Assembly: GCA_013373595.1 (NCBI GenBank)
Contig: JABXHO010000040.1
Coordinates: 62,001-126,000, forward strand
Direction of reading: 5' to 3'
Source of the DNA: Flavobacteriales bacterium
GTDB lineage: Bacteria; Bacteroidota; Bacteroidia; Flavobacteriales_D; Crocinitomicaceae
DNA length: 64,000 bases
Numbering within the stretch: position 1 is the stretch's first letter; each line of letters begins with the position of its first letter. The notes under the pieces are model-generated. The model was given only the letters and a program-made list of their open reading frames with translations, ran no database searches and was not told the DNA's origin. A program made the translations under genes and the position numbers. Positions 1 through 9,227 of this stretch are shown here, piece by piece.

Positions 1-1623
1 CAAGAAACCAACGGTGAATGTCGTTCCGAAACGAAGCATGATGTTTGCGGGCTGCGCGCCATACTTGATACTCAGGAAAATATATTGCAATAGAATGATC
101 GCCAAAATGGAAAGACTTAGAAACTCCATGTTTTCGTGCACCTTCAATAATTTCTTATCGAAAAATGATGAATGGTTCGTGGCATTGTTGATCATATAGA
201 ACCAAATATGAAGTGTGAAAAGAAAGAAGATGGTGGTAACAATCGACATGCCAACCGTTGATGAACTAATCAGCCAAAAGTCGTAGAATCCATGAGAGAA
301 ACAAGCCAAAGCAAAACCGATAATTGGAGCGATAATTTTCGCTCTGCGCGTTTTGTATTTGTACTTCGCTAAGATGATGCTATACGCGACGAGTGAAGCG
401 TCAAACATGTGGGAAGTGGTAGACATCAAGAAGCGAATCACAATGTTTTGAGGCGATTCCAAGTAGATGAGGTTTTCGGTAAAAGCGAATCCCAATGCGG
501 CAACAGAGGCATAAAGGATATAGTCGTATGGTTCGTTTACGCGCTTGGAGAACTTAACAAATAATAACCATGGAATCAGTTTTACGAGTTCTTCGGAAAA
601 ACCAATAATTCCAATTGAGTAGAAGAAGTCATTCCAAAACGATCCATTCCGAACAATTCCCCAATCATAATGGGCGGTATCGTAATAAAACAGACAGAGA
701 TTGGTGAAAATCGCACCGCCTATGAAAACAAGTAGGATGTCGATCCATCTTTCTTTGTTGAAAAAGTCCATGTTTCGAAGGAAAATCATCCAAATGATAG
801 AAATAATCAATCCTGCGATCAAAGCGAAATAGTTAAAATCGAGGAAACTACGGGTGTAAATGGCACGAAAATAGGGCAGGTATTCTCCTAAATGAAAGTA
901 ATCTATCGATAATTGATTTTGATCCAGATGTTTTGCATTGTCCGAATCAAGGAGAAAGATCTTCCATTTTTCTTGATCATGAGATCGATATAGAGAATAG
1001 AGTTTTTCATAGGTTCTGTCGAACGATGGATTGATTTTTGTCTCGCGTAAAAAGGCGCGTTCGGCTCCAGTAAGGTCCTTATCGGTCAATTTTTGGCTGC
1101 CAATCACAAAGTTATGATAGGCTTGGGTGGTGTCGGGAAAGGCCTTGTGTTCGTCCGTTAACTCAACCTTGTACAAGGAATTGAATGTGGTGTCAGGAAC
1201 AATGGCATCCAAATAGGCAAGGGCAAGTGCTTGCATTTCAGGAAGCGGCGAAAAGATTTGGTCTTGCAGTCCTGCTTTGTCTTCATTGGTATAGGCAAGC
1301 TCGGCAGAACTTTCAACATAATCGAACAAGAATGGGACATTGGTCGGGTTCAACAGACTTCGTTTTTCGCGAAGATTCAATTCCAGGTAACGTTTTTCGT
1401 CATTCTCGGCCTGTTCAATATGTTCATCAAAATTATCGAACTCATCCATGTGCACAGTGGGTCGAAAAATATTGAGCGCAATAATGGTCAAAAACACAAT
1501 CCCACTGGTAACGATCAATTTAAGATGATGTTTCCAAAACGGGACGGAGGGAAGTCGCTTCTTTTGGGATCGCGAAAAGACAACAACCAAGAGAAATAGT
1601 GCAAGAAGTAAGGTGATGATCAT
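1..1623 (-). CDS. PrsW-family glutamic-type intramembrane protease, 3' end off the window
   Basis: The reverse complement stays open from an ATG at 1623 to the left edge (541 codons, no stop), so the gene is partial. The N-terminus has two hydrophobic segments, then a soluble region of about 200 residues, then a multi-spanning membrane domain from about residue 225. That domain carries the PrsW signatures: EELVK at 344-348, FTEN at 381-384 (Glu383), SHMFDA at 404-409 (His405, Asp408) and SHGFYD with His444 and Asp448. PrsW proteases cleave membrane-bound substrates such as anti-sigma factors. The start lies 12 bases after the TAA of the CAP/OmpA-like gene, in the same frame, so it is the last visible gene of a four-gene operon. 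The long N-terminal soluble insert is unusual against the short Bacillus PrsW. The substrate is unknown. Confidence 0.85.
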   Translation of the reverse strand, partial: MIITLLLALFLLVVVFSRSQKKRLPSVPFWKHHLKLIVTSGIVFLTIIALNIFRPTVHMDEFDNFDEHIEQAENDEKRYLELNLREKRSLLNPTNVPFLFDYVESSAELAYTNEDKAGLQDQIFSPLPEMQALALAYLDAIVPDTTFNSLYKVELTDEHKAFPDTTQAYHNFVIGSQKLTDKDLTGAERAFLRETKINPSFDRTYEKLYSLYRSHDQEKWKIFLLDSDNAKHLDQNQLSIDYFHLGEYLPYFRAIYTRSFLDFNYFALIAGLIISIIWMIFLRNMDFFNKERWIDILLVFIGGAIFTNLCLFYYDTAHYDWGIVRNGSFWNDFFYSIGIIGFSEELVKLIPWLLFVKFSKRVNEPYDYILYASVAALGFAFTENLIYLESPQNIVIRFLMSTTSHMFDASLVAYSIILAKYKYKTRRAKIIAPIIGFALACFSHGFYDFWLISSSTVGMSIVTTIFFLFTLHIWFYMINNATNHSSFFDKKLLKVHENMEFLSLSILAIILLQYIFLSIKYGAQPANIMLRFGTTFTVGFL

Positions 1624-1635
1624 GAACAGTTTTCT

Positions 1636-3960
1636 TTATGGGCAGTTTTCGCAGTACATTGATTTAATTCCTGTGTTACGAAGCACTTGAAAATCCACTT
1701 GATCCACCCATTCACACCAACGGACGTTATTTTGATCAATCATTGTTTGGTGGATATCTTCGAAAAGTGCGTGTTCGCTGTCCCAAAAATACAAGGTTTG
1801 CCCGAGTACAAAAAGGGCGTCCTCATTCAGCGTATTCGATTTGTAGCGCGTCAATAAGAAATCGACGGTCATTTGATAGGAACTCCAATTATTGAAAAAT
1901 AAGGCGAGTTTTAAGTCGTCTTCTTCGCTAATGGCATTCTCTTTAAAATAATCAGCAATAAAATTGAACGACTCCTGAATTCTCATTCTGTCATTGATTT
2001 GACCGAAGTAACTGATGTAAACAAGTTGTGCATTCAACAACAATTCGCTTTGAATGTTTTCTGGGGCAATTTCTTCCACTCGAATGGGGTGAACTACGTT
2101 CGAAAGTCGTTCAGAAGATACGTCCCAACGATCGAGAAACTCCATACCAAGCTTCGTGTATAAAATCATCAGGTTGTGCTTAGCATCATTGGAAAGTTCA
2201 TCTTTTCGGCTCATCCAGGCAAAAATGAATTCCGTGGTTTTGTGCAGGTCAAAATAATAATATTTGGATAAGAGAGCGGCGCTGTTCTGAACGAGTTCAG
2301 GTCGTGTTTTAATGGCGTCAAATAGTCCTCCTGAGAAGAGGAAGCGAGCATCAATTTCCTCGTCGAGATCATACAAGAGTTTAAGACATTTATTCGCAGG
2401 AGTGTACAGTTGCTTCGCAATCGCTGCAGCTAATTGACCTCCCAGTTGTTCAGAAGGTGTTAATTTTCTGGAGGATTTATCTTCAAAATAGATCGTGGCG
2501 ATCGCCGTTCGCTGTACATATAACAGAGAGTCCCAATTCATTGTGCTATCGCCCGAAGCGATGAGTCCACGGATGGAGTCGTTGGGCAGTACGGCAATGG
2601 AATCGGCTCCTGCATACAGTAATTGAAAACGCATCCGTTCCCAGTTCACTTTTGAATCAATTTGAATTTGATTGGAGCGAATGTTTAACCGAGAGGTGAG
2701 GTAGTTTTTGATGGCGTTAGCGCGTTTGTCATGTAGAATCTCATTGTTGAGCGAGTCTCCTTCCACGGAACTGTAACTTTGAATAGTGGCACCAACAACC
2801 TTTCCTCGTCGACGTTCCAGTTTTGGGGTGTTTTTGGGAGTTGTTTGGCTGGCATCAAACTCAAAAGTCAATTGCTCCATCGAGCTTACGCCAGGACCTT
2901 CCAGTACCGTGTTTTTTGGATCGATGAGAATGGGGGACACGTCCAATAACTCGTATTCCTGCGAGGGAACATAGCAATGAACCATGTAGAGACAAGCTTT
3001 TCCGTTGTCAATGAGAATGGATGATAACCCGATTTCATTGAGGTCGAGTTCGTTGAATTCCTTCGGAAGTTTACCAATAGTTGATACGATATGACGGGGG
3101 TTCTCGGCGCGATTATTCGCTAAGATTTCATCGCGATAAACAGGTTTCAACAAAATACCGTTGTACACGCCAGATCGATCGAGTTGATTGGGACCGTTGC
3201 ATGGAAATTGACTCTTTCGAACCAAGTCGATCGCAATTCCGTCCTTGGTTGAGTTGAAAATCTGCTTGAATAGCGAGATGTTGTGGTGATAGAATACAAT
3301 TTCATCGCCTTCAATACGAATGGAATTGCCAATGTTTAGCACGAGATTGATGTACTTGTTGTATTGATCCATGCAATTCTCAGAAGCGCTTCGGAGCCCA
3401 AATCCATTTGATGATAGCTGACCTTCAATTTCAATTCCTTTCTGAGCGAACACGAGCGCAGCAAAAACATGTGATTTCTTCGTGTCTGAGTCAACACTTA
3501 TTCCACAAAACGTAAATTCTGTATTGAGCAAGTTCGCATTGTCGACGCTGCTATTCTTCCATTGAAGAAGGAGTGTAGAGGCAAGCTGAGCGACTTCCTT
3601 TTTGCTCATTCTAAAAGAGTTCACCTCTTCATAAAGAATGTTTTCGTCGACTGATTCGAACATTTTTCCCTTGAAATACTTGACACGTTTCTTTGGCGTT
3701 TTGAGCGTTCCTCGTTTTTGAGCATGTGTCAAGGTGTCGTATTTCACCATGTACTTACATTGAGATTCTGCTGCCTTTTCTAAAATCTCATCCGTAAGAA
3801 GTGGCGCCAATCCATTTTCTGCGCGGTATTCGTTTACACGCTCAAGTATTTCTTTTTTGAGGAGTTCAGAATCAGCTCCAGAAAGTTGAGAGAAACTGAT
3901 GTTCGATAGCAGAAAAAGAACGTTTAGAAGAACGAATCTTGGCAGGAAACGTGTGATCAT
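1636..3960 (-). CDS. Secreted CAP-domain (SCP/YkwD-like) protein with OmpA-like region
   Basis: This is a 774-residue exported protein. A signal peptide ends near residue 24 (SNISFSQ). Residues about 34-170 form a CAP/SCP domain like bacterial YkwD: NEYRAENGL, then AAESQCKYMV and a THAQ motif. A middle region around 390-480 resembles an OmpA C-terminal peptidoglycan-binding fold, with the helix KRANAIKNYL following a SYSS/EGD strand. The last 250 residues are predicted helical and repeat-like, without a family I recognise. Its start is one base from the stop of the GNAT gene, and its stop is 12 bases before the PrsW gene. A periplasmic or outer-membrane-associated role is inferred; no enzymatic activity can be read from the sequence. 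Confidence 0.7.
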   Translation of the reverse strand: MITRFLPRFVLLNVLFLLSNISFSQLSGADSELLKKEILERVNEYRAENGLAPLLTDEILEKAAESQCKYMVKYDTLTHAQKRGTLKTPKKRVKYFKGKMFESVDENILYEEVNSFRMSKKEVAQLASTLLLQWKNSSVDNANLLNTEFTFCGISVDSDTKKSHVFAALVFAQKGIEIEGQLSSNGFGLRSASENCMDQYNKYINLVLNIGNSIRIEGDEIVFYHHNISLFKQIFNSTKDGIAIDLVRKSQFPCNGPNQLDRSGVYNGILLKPVYRDEILANNRAENPRHIVSTIGKLPKEFNELDLNEIGLSSILIDNGKACLYMVHCYVPSQEYELLDVSPILIDPKNTVLEGPGVSSMEQLTFEFDASQTTPKNTPKLERRRGKVVGATIQSYSSVEGDSLNNEILHDKRANAIKNYLTSRLNIRSNQIQIDSKVNWERMRFQLLYAGADSIAVLPNDSIRGLIASGDSTMNWDSLLYVQRTAIATIYFEDKSSRKLTPSEQLGGQLAAAIAKQLYTPANKCLKLLYDLDEEIDARFLFSGGLFDAIKTRPELVQNSAALLSKYYYFDLHKTTEFIFAWMSRKDELSNDAKHNLMILYTKLGMEFLDRWDVSSERLSNVVHPIRVEEIAPENIQSELLLNAQLVYISYFGQINDRMRIQESFNFIADYFKENAISEEDDLKLALFFNNWSSYQMTVDFLLTRYKSNTLNEDALFVLGQTLYFWDSEHALFEDIHQTMIDQNNVRWCEWVDQVDFQVLRNTGIKSMYCENCP

Positions 3961-3961
3961 T

Positions 3962-4495
3962 TTAGTTTTTTATCAATGAGTAAATGACGGAATCTTCATA
4001 TGTTCCGTTTATCAGGTAATGTTCTTTCAGAAGTCCTTCTTGCGTAAATTGATTGGCTTGAAGGAGTTTAATTGAAGGAATATTTTTTGGTGAGGCGAGC
4101 GCTTCGATACGGTGCAGTTTCATGGTTGAAAATCCGTAATCCAAAATAGGAGGCAAGGCTTCAGACATATATCCTTTTCGCTTGAGGTCATCGGAACGAA
4201 GTGAATAACCCAGTTCAGCCCGATCGTGATCGAGGTACCAAGTGTGAAATCCACACCAACCAATTATCCGTTGAGAGCTATTTTCTATAAGTTGAAAATT
4301 CAAGAATGACCTGTTGTATGTATGCATTCCTTGTTTAAAACGTTTTAGTTCATTTTCGTACTCATCGTCCGAGTTTAGTCCCAGGAAATTCATAATTTCC
4401 CTTTTCGAAAGCTTGAAGATTTCGTCGTACACCTCTGGTGTTAGGGCACGAAGTGTTAATCGGTTAGTTTGTATAGTATGCAGATTATCAGCCAT
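3962..4495 (-). CDS. GNAT-family N-acetyltransferase (RimJ/RimL-like)
   Basis: This 177-residue protein has the layout of the Acetyltransf_3 group. It opens with TNRLTLRALTPEVYDEIF and contains a RIIGWCGFHTW strand. The acceptor and CoA core reads AELGYSLRSD followed by KRKGYMSEAL, and the C-terminal half has the LHRIEALASPKNIPSIKLL signature. It would transfer an acetyl group from acetyl-CoA to an amino group, either a protein N-terminus or a small molecule; the substrate cannot be told. Its ATG overlaps the TAA of the upstream gene by one base (TAATG), suggesting translational coupling. Confidence 0.85.
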   Translation of the reverse strand: MADNLHTIQTNRLTLRALTPEVYDEIFKLSKREIMNFLGLNSDDEYENELKRFKQGMHTYNRSFLNFQLIENSSQRIIGWCGFHTWYLDHDRAELGYSLRSDDLKRKGYMSEALPPILDYGFSTMKLHRIEALASPKNIPSIKLLQANQFTQEGLLKEHYLINGTYEDSVIYSLIKN

Positions 4496-4932
4496 TACAG
4501 TTCTTCATCGAGTAAGTCGGCATGTTTCGACTTCTTTGGTCGTTGTTTCGTTTTACTTTGCGCCGTTTTTATAATCAGTACGATTCCAATTATAACTAGA
4601 ATAAAGGACCAGATCGTGATTACTTCAAAAAGAAAAATAGTTAACCCAATACTTAGGATTCCAATTATTATGTAAATGATTCCAGCTACTGAACCATTGC
4701 TAACACCAAAGGCCGATAATCCCATCGTACTTTCTTGCTTTGCTTCTTGCAATCGCGCCTGTTTTGAAATTTCATTCCGTTTCTTCAGTATGGCATCTTC
4801 TTCGAAGTCGTCACAGGTATCGTTAAAAGTGGCGACTTCCTGAGTGATTCCGCAAATAATACCTTTTCGAGGAGAGAACGATTTTTTCGTGCAAATTTCG
4901 CAATACGAAAGCTGATGTTCACGTTGATTCAT
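4495..4932 (-). CDS. Small membrane protein with N-terminal Cys-cluster (zinc-ribbon-like)
   Basis: The protein has 145 residues. The first 45 hold four cysteines in a C-x2-C ... C ... C arrangement (YCEICTKKSF, IICGIT, DTCDDFEED), which suggests a small metal-binding knuckle. A charged linker rich in Lys and Glu follows. Two hydrophobic segments at about 80-125 and a basic tail (KTKQRPKKSKH) end the protein. I do not recognise a named family with certainty. It is the first gene of the minus-strand operon ending in PrsW, so it may act in the same membrane process. Confidence 0.6.
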   Translation of the reverse strand: MNQREHQLSYCEICTKKSFSPRKGIICGITQEVATFNDTCDDFEEDAILKKRNEISKQARLQEAKQESTMGLSAFGVSNGSVAGIIYIIIGILSIGLTIFLFEVITIWSFILVIIGIVLIIKTAQSKTKQRPKKSKHADLLDEEL

Positions 4933-5257
4933 TTGAGGTAAGTTTTAAGTACTGTATATCATTACGAATGGTAAAGATAAGGAGTTATTCTCTTTTTGGG
5001 ATTTCCATATTTTAAGGTTTTTTTAACGAAACTAAATTAGGGGTTAATTTGTTTATAATCAGTATTTTGCGCACTTGATTAAGTGTCTGTATTCGAAGCA
5101 CTCAGAAACAGGTGTAGGAAGGTTGGCACGAAAAATGCATATTTGTAGAACTTTTAGAGATTGAATGTGAATGAGTAGTTCATTATTTTGTATCTTAGAT
5201 AATTGAAACCTAATCCGAGATGTCCACTAGATTATCTCATCACGTATAACAAGGCTT
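4933..5257. promoter_or_regulatory. Divergent intergenic region with candidate Bacteroidota-type promoter
   Basis: This 325-base stretch separates two divergent genes and is AT-rich, with no open frame of note. Facing the PAS gene there is TTG at 5161-5163, then about 20 bases, then TATTTTG at 5184-5190. This approximates the Bacteroidota promoter form TTG-N17-23-TAnnTTTG, about 70 bases before the ATG at 5258. No hairpin of significance was seen. The promoter call is tentative. Confidence 0.3.
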
Positions 5258-6592
5258 ATGGGTAAACCTATTGAATACCAACGTATTGAGCAGATTGATT
5301 CGAATTTTATTTTGAGTGAAGATCCTGTGGCTCAAAAATTGCTTCAGGAAATTTATGCGAATCTAAAGCAGAAATCGGCGCACGAATTATCTATCGCGGA
5401 ACACTGTTGGTTGCGAAGTATTGAAGACTTGTATACGGATAAGAAAAAAACGATTTCAAATAAAGTAGATTGGTACGTCAAAGTAGGTCATGAATTAATC
5501 AAAGAAGAACAAGAATTAAATCACGAGGAAAAGGCATTGTTGGACTCTTTCAGACGCGTATTGGACGTATCTGCCAAGAATAATGTGTTGTCTACGTTTT
5601 TCTCCGAACTCGAAAATTCAGTTGAAGCTCTATTCAGATTAGATTACTCCCGAAAATCAGAAATCCCCGAACTACTAGAAAGTGAAGAGAATGATTTATT
5701 GAATTATATAGTTATGACCGTAGACATGATCCGAGAACGACTCGGTCATTCGGTTGTTTCGGGAAAGGTTGTACGCAACGTGATGGGAAGAATTTCGGAT
5801 GTAGGCGTTTTAGTAACAGATGAGAAAGGAGAGATACGTTTCGCCAACGACAAAATAGCAGAACTCTTAGATAGGCCCTATGATGAGCTTATTGGAGACT
5901 CCATAAAAAATTATTTAACTGCTGAGAATACTTTACTCGGGCTTCATGCAAGCGATAGAGTTGAAGGTATCGAAATTCAGCAAATTATCGTTCCCTCAGT
6001 GGAGGGTGAAATTGACGAATGGGTGTATACCTTTTCGGAAAAATCAGACTGCGATCTGAAAGTGGAGCGAATGGCTGAAATTCGTGAAGTGATTGACGAA
6101 TTGTCCGTATGCGACACATCCGATCGACAACGATTGGCCGTGTTATTGGACGTTCTCAAAACAAAGTTTTCAAAAATTGAAGAACTAACCATCCCAGCTT
6201 CGGCGCTGGTGAAGTCTGGTTCCAATTTACGCGAACTAATTGATGAGTGTTTGACACAGTTCAATCAAGACGATCAGGAAATCGACATTTTGTTGGACGC
6301 GAAAGACAATATCGTCTATTACGGCGATGACAAACAGCTCAAAACAATTATTGTTCAAATGCTAGACTGCGCACGCGAGAATTTGCTTGCTTCTCCACGT
6401 TTATCGAAAATGGAGATTGTAGTAAGTAGTTTTCAGCATTACTTGCTTATTGCCTGCTTAGACAATGGTGCTATCGTTTCGAATGATAACCTGGTGCAAG
6501 AAATGCGTTCGGCTGTGGAAGCAATACAGGGAACACTCGAGTTGAATTCCGGTAGATTAGGCAACAATCTAAGTATTATATTGCCTGTTTGA
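5258..6592 (+). CDS. PAS-domain signalling protein with degenerate histidine-kinase ATPase domain
   Basis: This soluble protein has 444 residues and no membrane segment. The first 170 residues are helical. A PAS domain spans about 175-245 (DVGVLVTDEKGEIRFANDKIAELL). The C-terminal part from about 325 looks like a worn-down HATPase_c fold: GDDKQLKTIIVQMLDCAREN sits where the N box normally is, and LDNG sits at the G1 box. It lacks the usual Asn-rich N box, the glycine-rich G2 box and any obvious H-box His. It therefore probably senses or scaffolds rather than autophosphorylates. It is transcribed convergently with the PLP-enzyme gene, near an HPt and a tandem receiver protein. Confidence 0.65.
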   Translation: MGKPIEYQRIEQIDSNFILSEDPVAQKLLQEIYANLKQKSAHELSIAEHCWLRSIEDLYTDKKKTISNKVDWYVKVGHELIKEEQELNHEEKALLDSFRRVLDVSAKNNVLSTFFSELENSVEALFRLDYSRKSEIPELLESEENDLLNYIVMTVDMIRERLGHSVVSGKVVRNVMGRISDVGVLVTDEKGEIRFANDKIAELLDRPYDELIGDSIKNYLTAENTLLGLHASDRVEGIEIQQIIVPSVEGEIDEWVYTFSEKSDCDLKVERMAEIREVIDELSVCDTSDRQRLAVLLDVLKTKFSKIEELTIPASALVKSGSNLRELIDECLTQFNQDDQEIDILLDAKDNIVYYGDDKQLKTIIVQMLDCARENLLASPRLSKMEIVVSSFQHYLLIACLDNGAIVSNDNLVQEMRSAVEAIQGTLELNSGRLGNNLSIILPV

Positions 6593-6624
6593 TCGCTTCG
6601 AGCATTCCGTGTGATTCCTATGAT

Positions 6625-9099
6625 TTACCGAACGTTTATCAACATGCGTTCACGTTTGTGAATTGACCTTGATTCGCTGTACAAGTTAAGCACTGATAAA
6701 TTGTAATGGTCTTTCATTTGAATCATCGAAATCTGCGGAATTCCTATAGCTCCAAACTTCTGTTTTACTTCAGAAGCAGTGAACCCAAGATAAATCCTGT
6801 CGCAATTAAGTTCTTCAGCACGTAATCGAGTGCGATACAAAATTTGCTTGTAGATATCATGGGTTTTCAAATAGTTGTAGTCGAAACCTAGCAAAATACC
6901 GTTGTAGTACTTTTCATTGATGTGACTAAACGTGATCCCCACAACTTTGTCTGATCCGTCATCTGTTTTAAGTGTATACTCGATTACTTCGAAACTCGGA
7001 TCATTCAGCATTTCCGTGAATAACTTGATGGGTTGTGCAAAGCTATTTACTTCGAAACTCGCATTTTTCACCTGAGAATAAAGTTCATACCATCGATCAA
7101 GCTCACTTTTATCGTATTCTGTTACGATGCGCGTTTTGAAAGCATCGTGATGCTTGAATATACCCGTTTTGAGGTATTTACGCCTCTTAGCGGGAATCGA
7201 TTCCATGTACTTGGCAAACGGGTTCGACTGAATACCATAAACGATATTTGTATCGGGAAGATTCACTTTCAAGAAACCTTGATCCATGAAGAAATCAGTT
7301 AATTCATCGTCATCGGAGTGGAAGTCCCTGAGCCAAACAGCATTTGCATCTGCTTGCTCTTGAATTTCCCAAATTTGATCAAGTAGAGTGGTAAGAGCAG
7401 TGGTCCAATCTGTCCGATTTCGATCAATGTATAGGTGATTTCCTTCCGTAAGGAGTGATCCCATTACCAAGGTTTTTGAGCATAAGTAGTAATTGTCTTC
7501 CTTTCGTAGTTCTTCAATTTGATTCGAAACACCTGAGGCAGAGAGCATATCGTCTTTAACCATTGCAAGTGTGAAGAATGTAGCGGCGACAGCTTTTCCA
7601 GTAGTATCCTTTAAAATCAAGTAGTGGAAATCCCAGTTGTTTTCTACAGCATCATTAGAAGAGAAGGTGCGCTCCAACAGTCGAATTCCGGCCCAATTCA
7701 TCGTGATTTGGTTCGACATGAGAGAATTCCAAAGTGACTCATCAATTTCGTCAATAGACTGTTTATGAATGACTTCAAATCCATTTTTAGAGCGTTGAAT
7801 CACAGGTTGTACTTCCTGTTTCTTTAGTTGGAAGTGAGGAACGTGTTTGAAAGCACGATAGATATCGCTGAGTGTTCGATTTTCGTCTTCTAGTGCCCGC
7901 GGGAAATGATACGCGAGAATGTTGCAAAGCTTCTCAATATCTTCCATTGTATGGTGCAGTGTAATGGTGAATCGCAGACCTGTACAGGTTTCAGGAACAG
8001 CTGGGAATACACCTAAATTTACGAAACATCCATCGTTGATCACACGCTGTACCATGTTGTATCCGACCCTAACTAATCCTAGTCCAACATAAACAATTGG
8101 AGAGTCAACATTGGACACAACAGGTAAATCATGTACTTCTTTTAGCAGGTAATGACAGTAGCGCAAACGATCTTTGAGTTTTCGCTGTCGTTCGTATATT
8201 TCTTCGGATAAATGAATACGCGCCGAGGCTATTCCTGCTCCGATTACTGGAATTTGATGTCCTCCTGAGAAGATAAAACTACCTCCACAATTTTTTACTT
8301 TATGATAAAGGTCTTTGTCTTTGAAAAAGAAGGCACCACCACCAGCACCGTACGCTTTGTTGAGAGAGGTTGCCAGAATCATTTTGGGATGGAAGTCCAC
8401 TTGACTCAAAATAACTCCCGTTCCATTCTTTCCAGCAATACTCATTCCATGAGCATCATCCGCGTAAAGATGAAAATTGTGGTGGCGATCCAGCATTTCG
8501 ACCAATTCCTTCATCGGTGCAAAATCACCGTACATGCTGTACACGCCATCAATCATGTACCATATTCGGTTGTACTGATGCTTCAAACTCATGATTTTCT
8601 TTTCAAGTTCGTCTAGTTTGTTGTGACGAACGATTTGAACATCAATGCCTTGAGCTTTCATTTTTGTAACTGCGTCCTGCACACTTGCGTGAACTTGTTG
8701 GTCGAGAATAATTAGATCTCCAGGGTCCACAACCACAGGAATAACGGCATGGTGTCCTAAAGAAACAGATGTTGATGTCACGACGTGCGCATCAAACATT
8801 TCCTCTAATAGTGACTCCCATTCAGTGTACAGGGTGTTCGAGAGATAGCTTCGAGAAGATGAAAATTGAACGCCATATCGTTGTATGGCATCAATAGCAC
8901 CTTGCTTCAACCGATCATCCATTTCGAGCCCTAAGTAAGAGCAGGAGCCGAAATTGATGAGCTCTTGACCGCGTACATGAACCGTCCTGCCGTTATAGGT
9001 GTAATCCTCCGTGCGAAGTTGGAGAACGTTACGAGATACACCCTTGCTAATGATCTCGTTCACCGTATTTAGCTTCTGATTCGATTTGTGTTTTGTCAT
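6625..9099 (-). CDS. AONS/CqsA-type PLP-dependent acyl-CoA condensing enzyme fused to FemAB/BioF2-like GNAT
   Basis: The protein has 824 residues. Residues about 25-405 are a class II alpha-oxoamine synthase fold: FGSCSYLGL at 50-58, His137 in QQVHAS, Asp214 and His217 in YADDAHG, and the PLP lysine Lys248 in SLNKAYG. These enzymes condense an acyl-CoA with an amino acid (8-amino-7-oxononanoate, serine palmitoyl, cysteate acyl and CqsA/LqsA autoinducer synthases). Residues about 430-800 form a second part with two GNAT-like halves as in BioF2/FemAB proteins; PAKRRKYLKTG is a typical stretch. Single AONS enzymes have about 400 residues, so this is a true fusion. No biotin genes are nearby. Product options are an alpha-hydroxyketone-type signal or an N-acylated amino lipid; neither is proven. 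Confidence 0.8.
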   Translation of the reverse strand: MTKHKSNQKLNTVNEIISKGVSRNVLQLRTEDYTYNGRTVHVRGQELINFGSCSYLGLEMDDRLKQGAIDAIQRYGVQFSSSRSYLSNTLYTEWESLLEEMFDAHVVTSTSVSLGHHAVIPVVVDPGDLIILDQQVHASVQDAVTKMKAQGIDVQIVRHNKLDELEKKIMSLKHQYNRIWYMIDGVYSMYGDFAPMKELVEMLDRHHNFHLYADDAHGMSIAGKNGTGVILSQVDFHPKMILATSLNKAYGAGGGAFFFKDKDLYHKVKNCGGSFIFSGGHQIPVIGAGIASARIHLSEEIYERQRKLKDRLRYCHYLLKEVHDLPVVSNVDSPIVYVGLGLVRVGYNMVQRVINDGCFVNLGVFPAVPETCTGLRFTITLHHTMEDIEKLCNILAYHFPRALEDENRTLSDIYRAFKHVPHFQLKKQEVQPVIQRSKNGFEVIHKQSIDEIDESLWNSLMSNQITMNWAGIRLLERTFSSNDAVENNWDFHYLILKDTTGKAVAATFFTLAMVKDDMLSASGVSNQIEELRKEDNYYLCSKTLVMGSLLTEGNHLYIDRNRTDWTTALTTLLDQIWEIQEQADANAVWLRDFHSDDDELTDFFMDQGFLKVNLPDTNIVYGIQSNPFAKYMESIPAKRRKYLKTGIFKHHDAFKTRIVTEYDKSELDRWYELYSQVKNASFEVNSFAQPIKLFTEMLNDPSFEVIEYTLKTDDGSDKVVGITFSHINEKYYNGILLGFDYNYLKTHDIYKQILYRTRLRAEELNCDRIYLGFTASEVKQKFGAIGIPQISMIQMKDHYNLSVLNLYSESRSIHKRERMLINVR

Positions 9100-9227
9100 A
9101 ATTTTCGTTTATGATTTGGTTACTATAGAATAGCGATTTAACATTATTGATTGCTATTTCAAAATATATTTTTTTTAAACAATCTGTTACAAAAGTGTAT
9201 ATTGTAGGAAAAAAACTAGAAAAGATA

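Noticed and set aside
1158-1599. Short overlapping frames on both strands inside the PrsW gene
   Set aside because: They are shadows of the long open minus-strand frame that runs from 1623 to the left edge with recognisable protease motifs.
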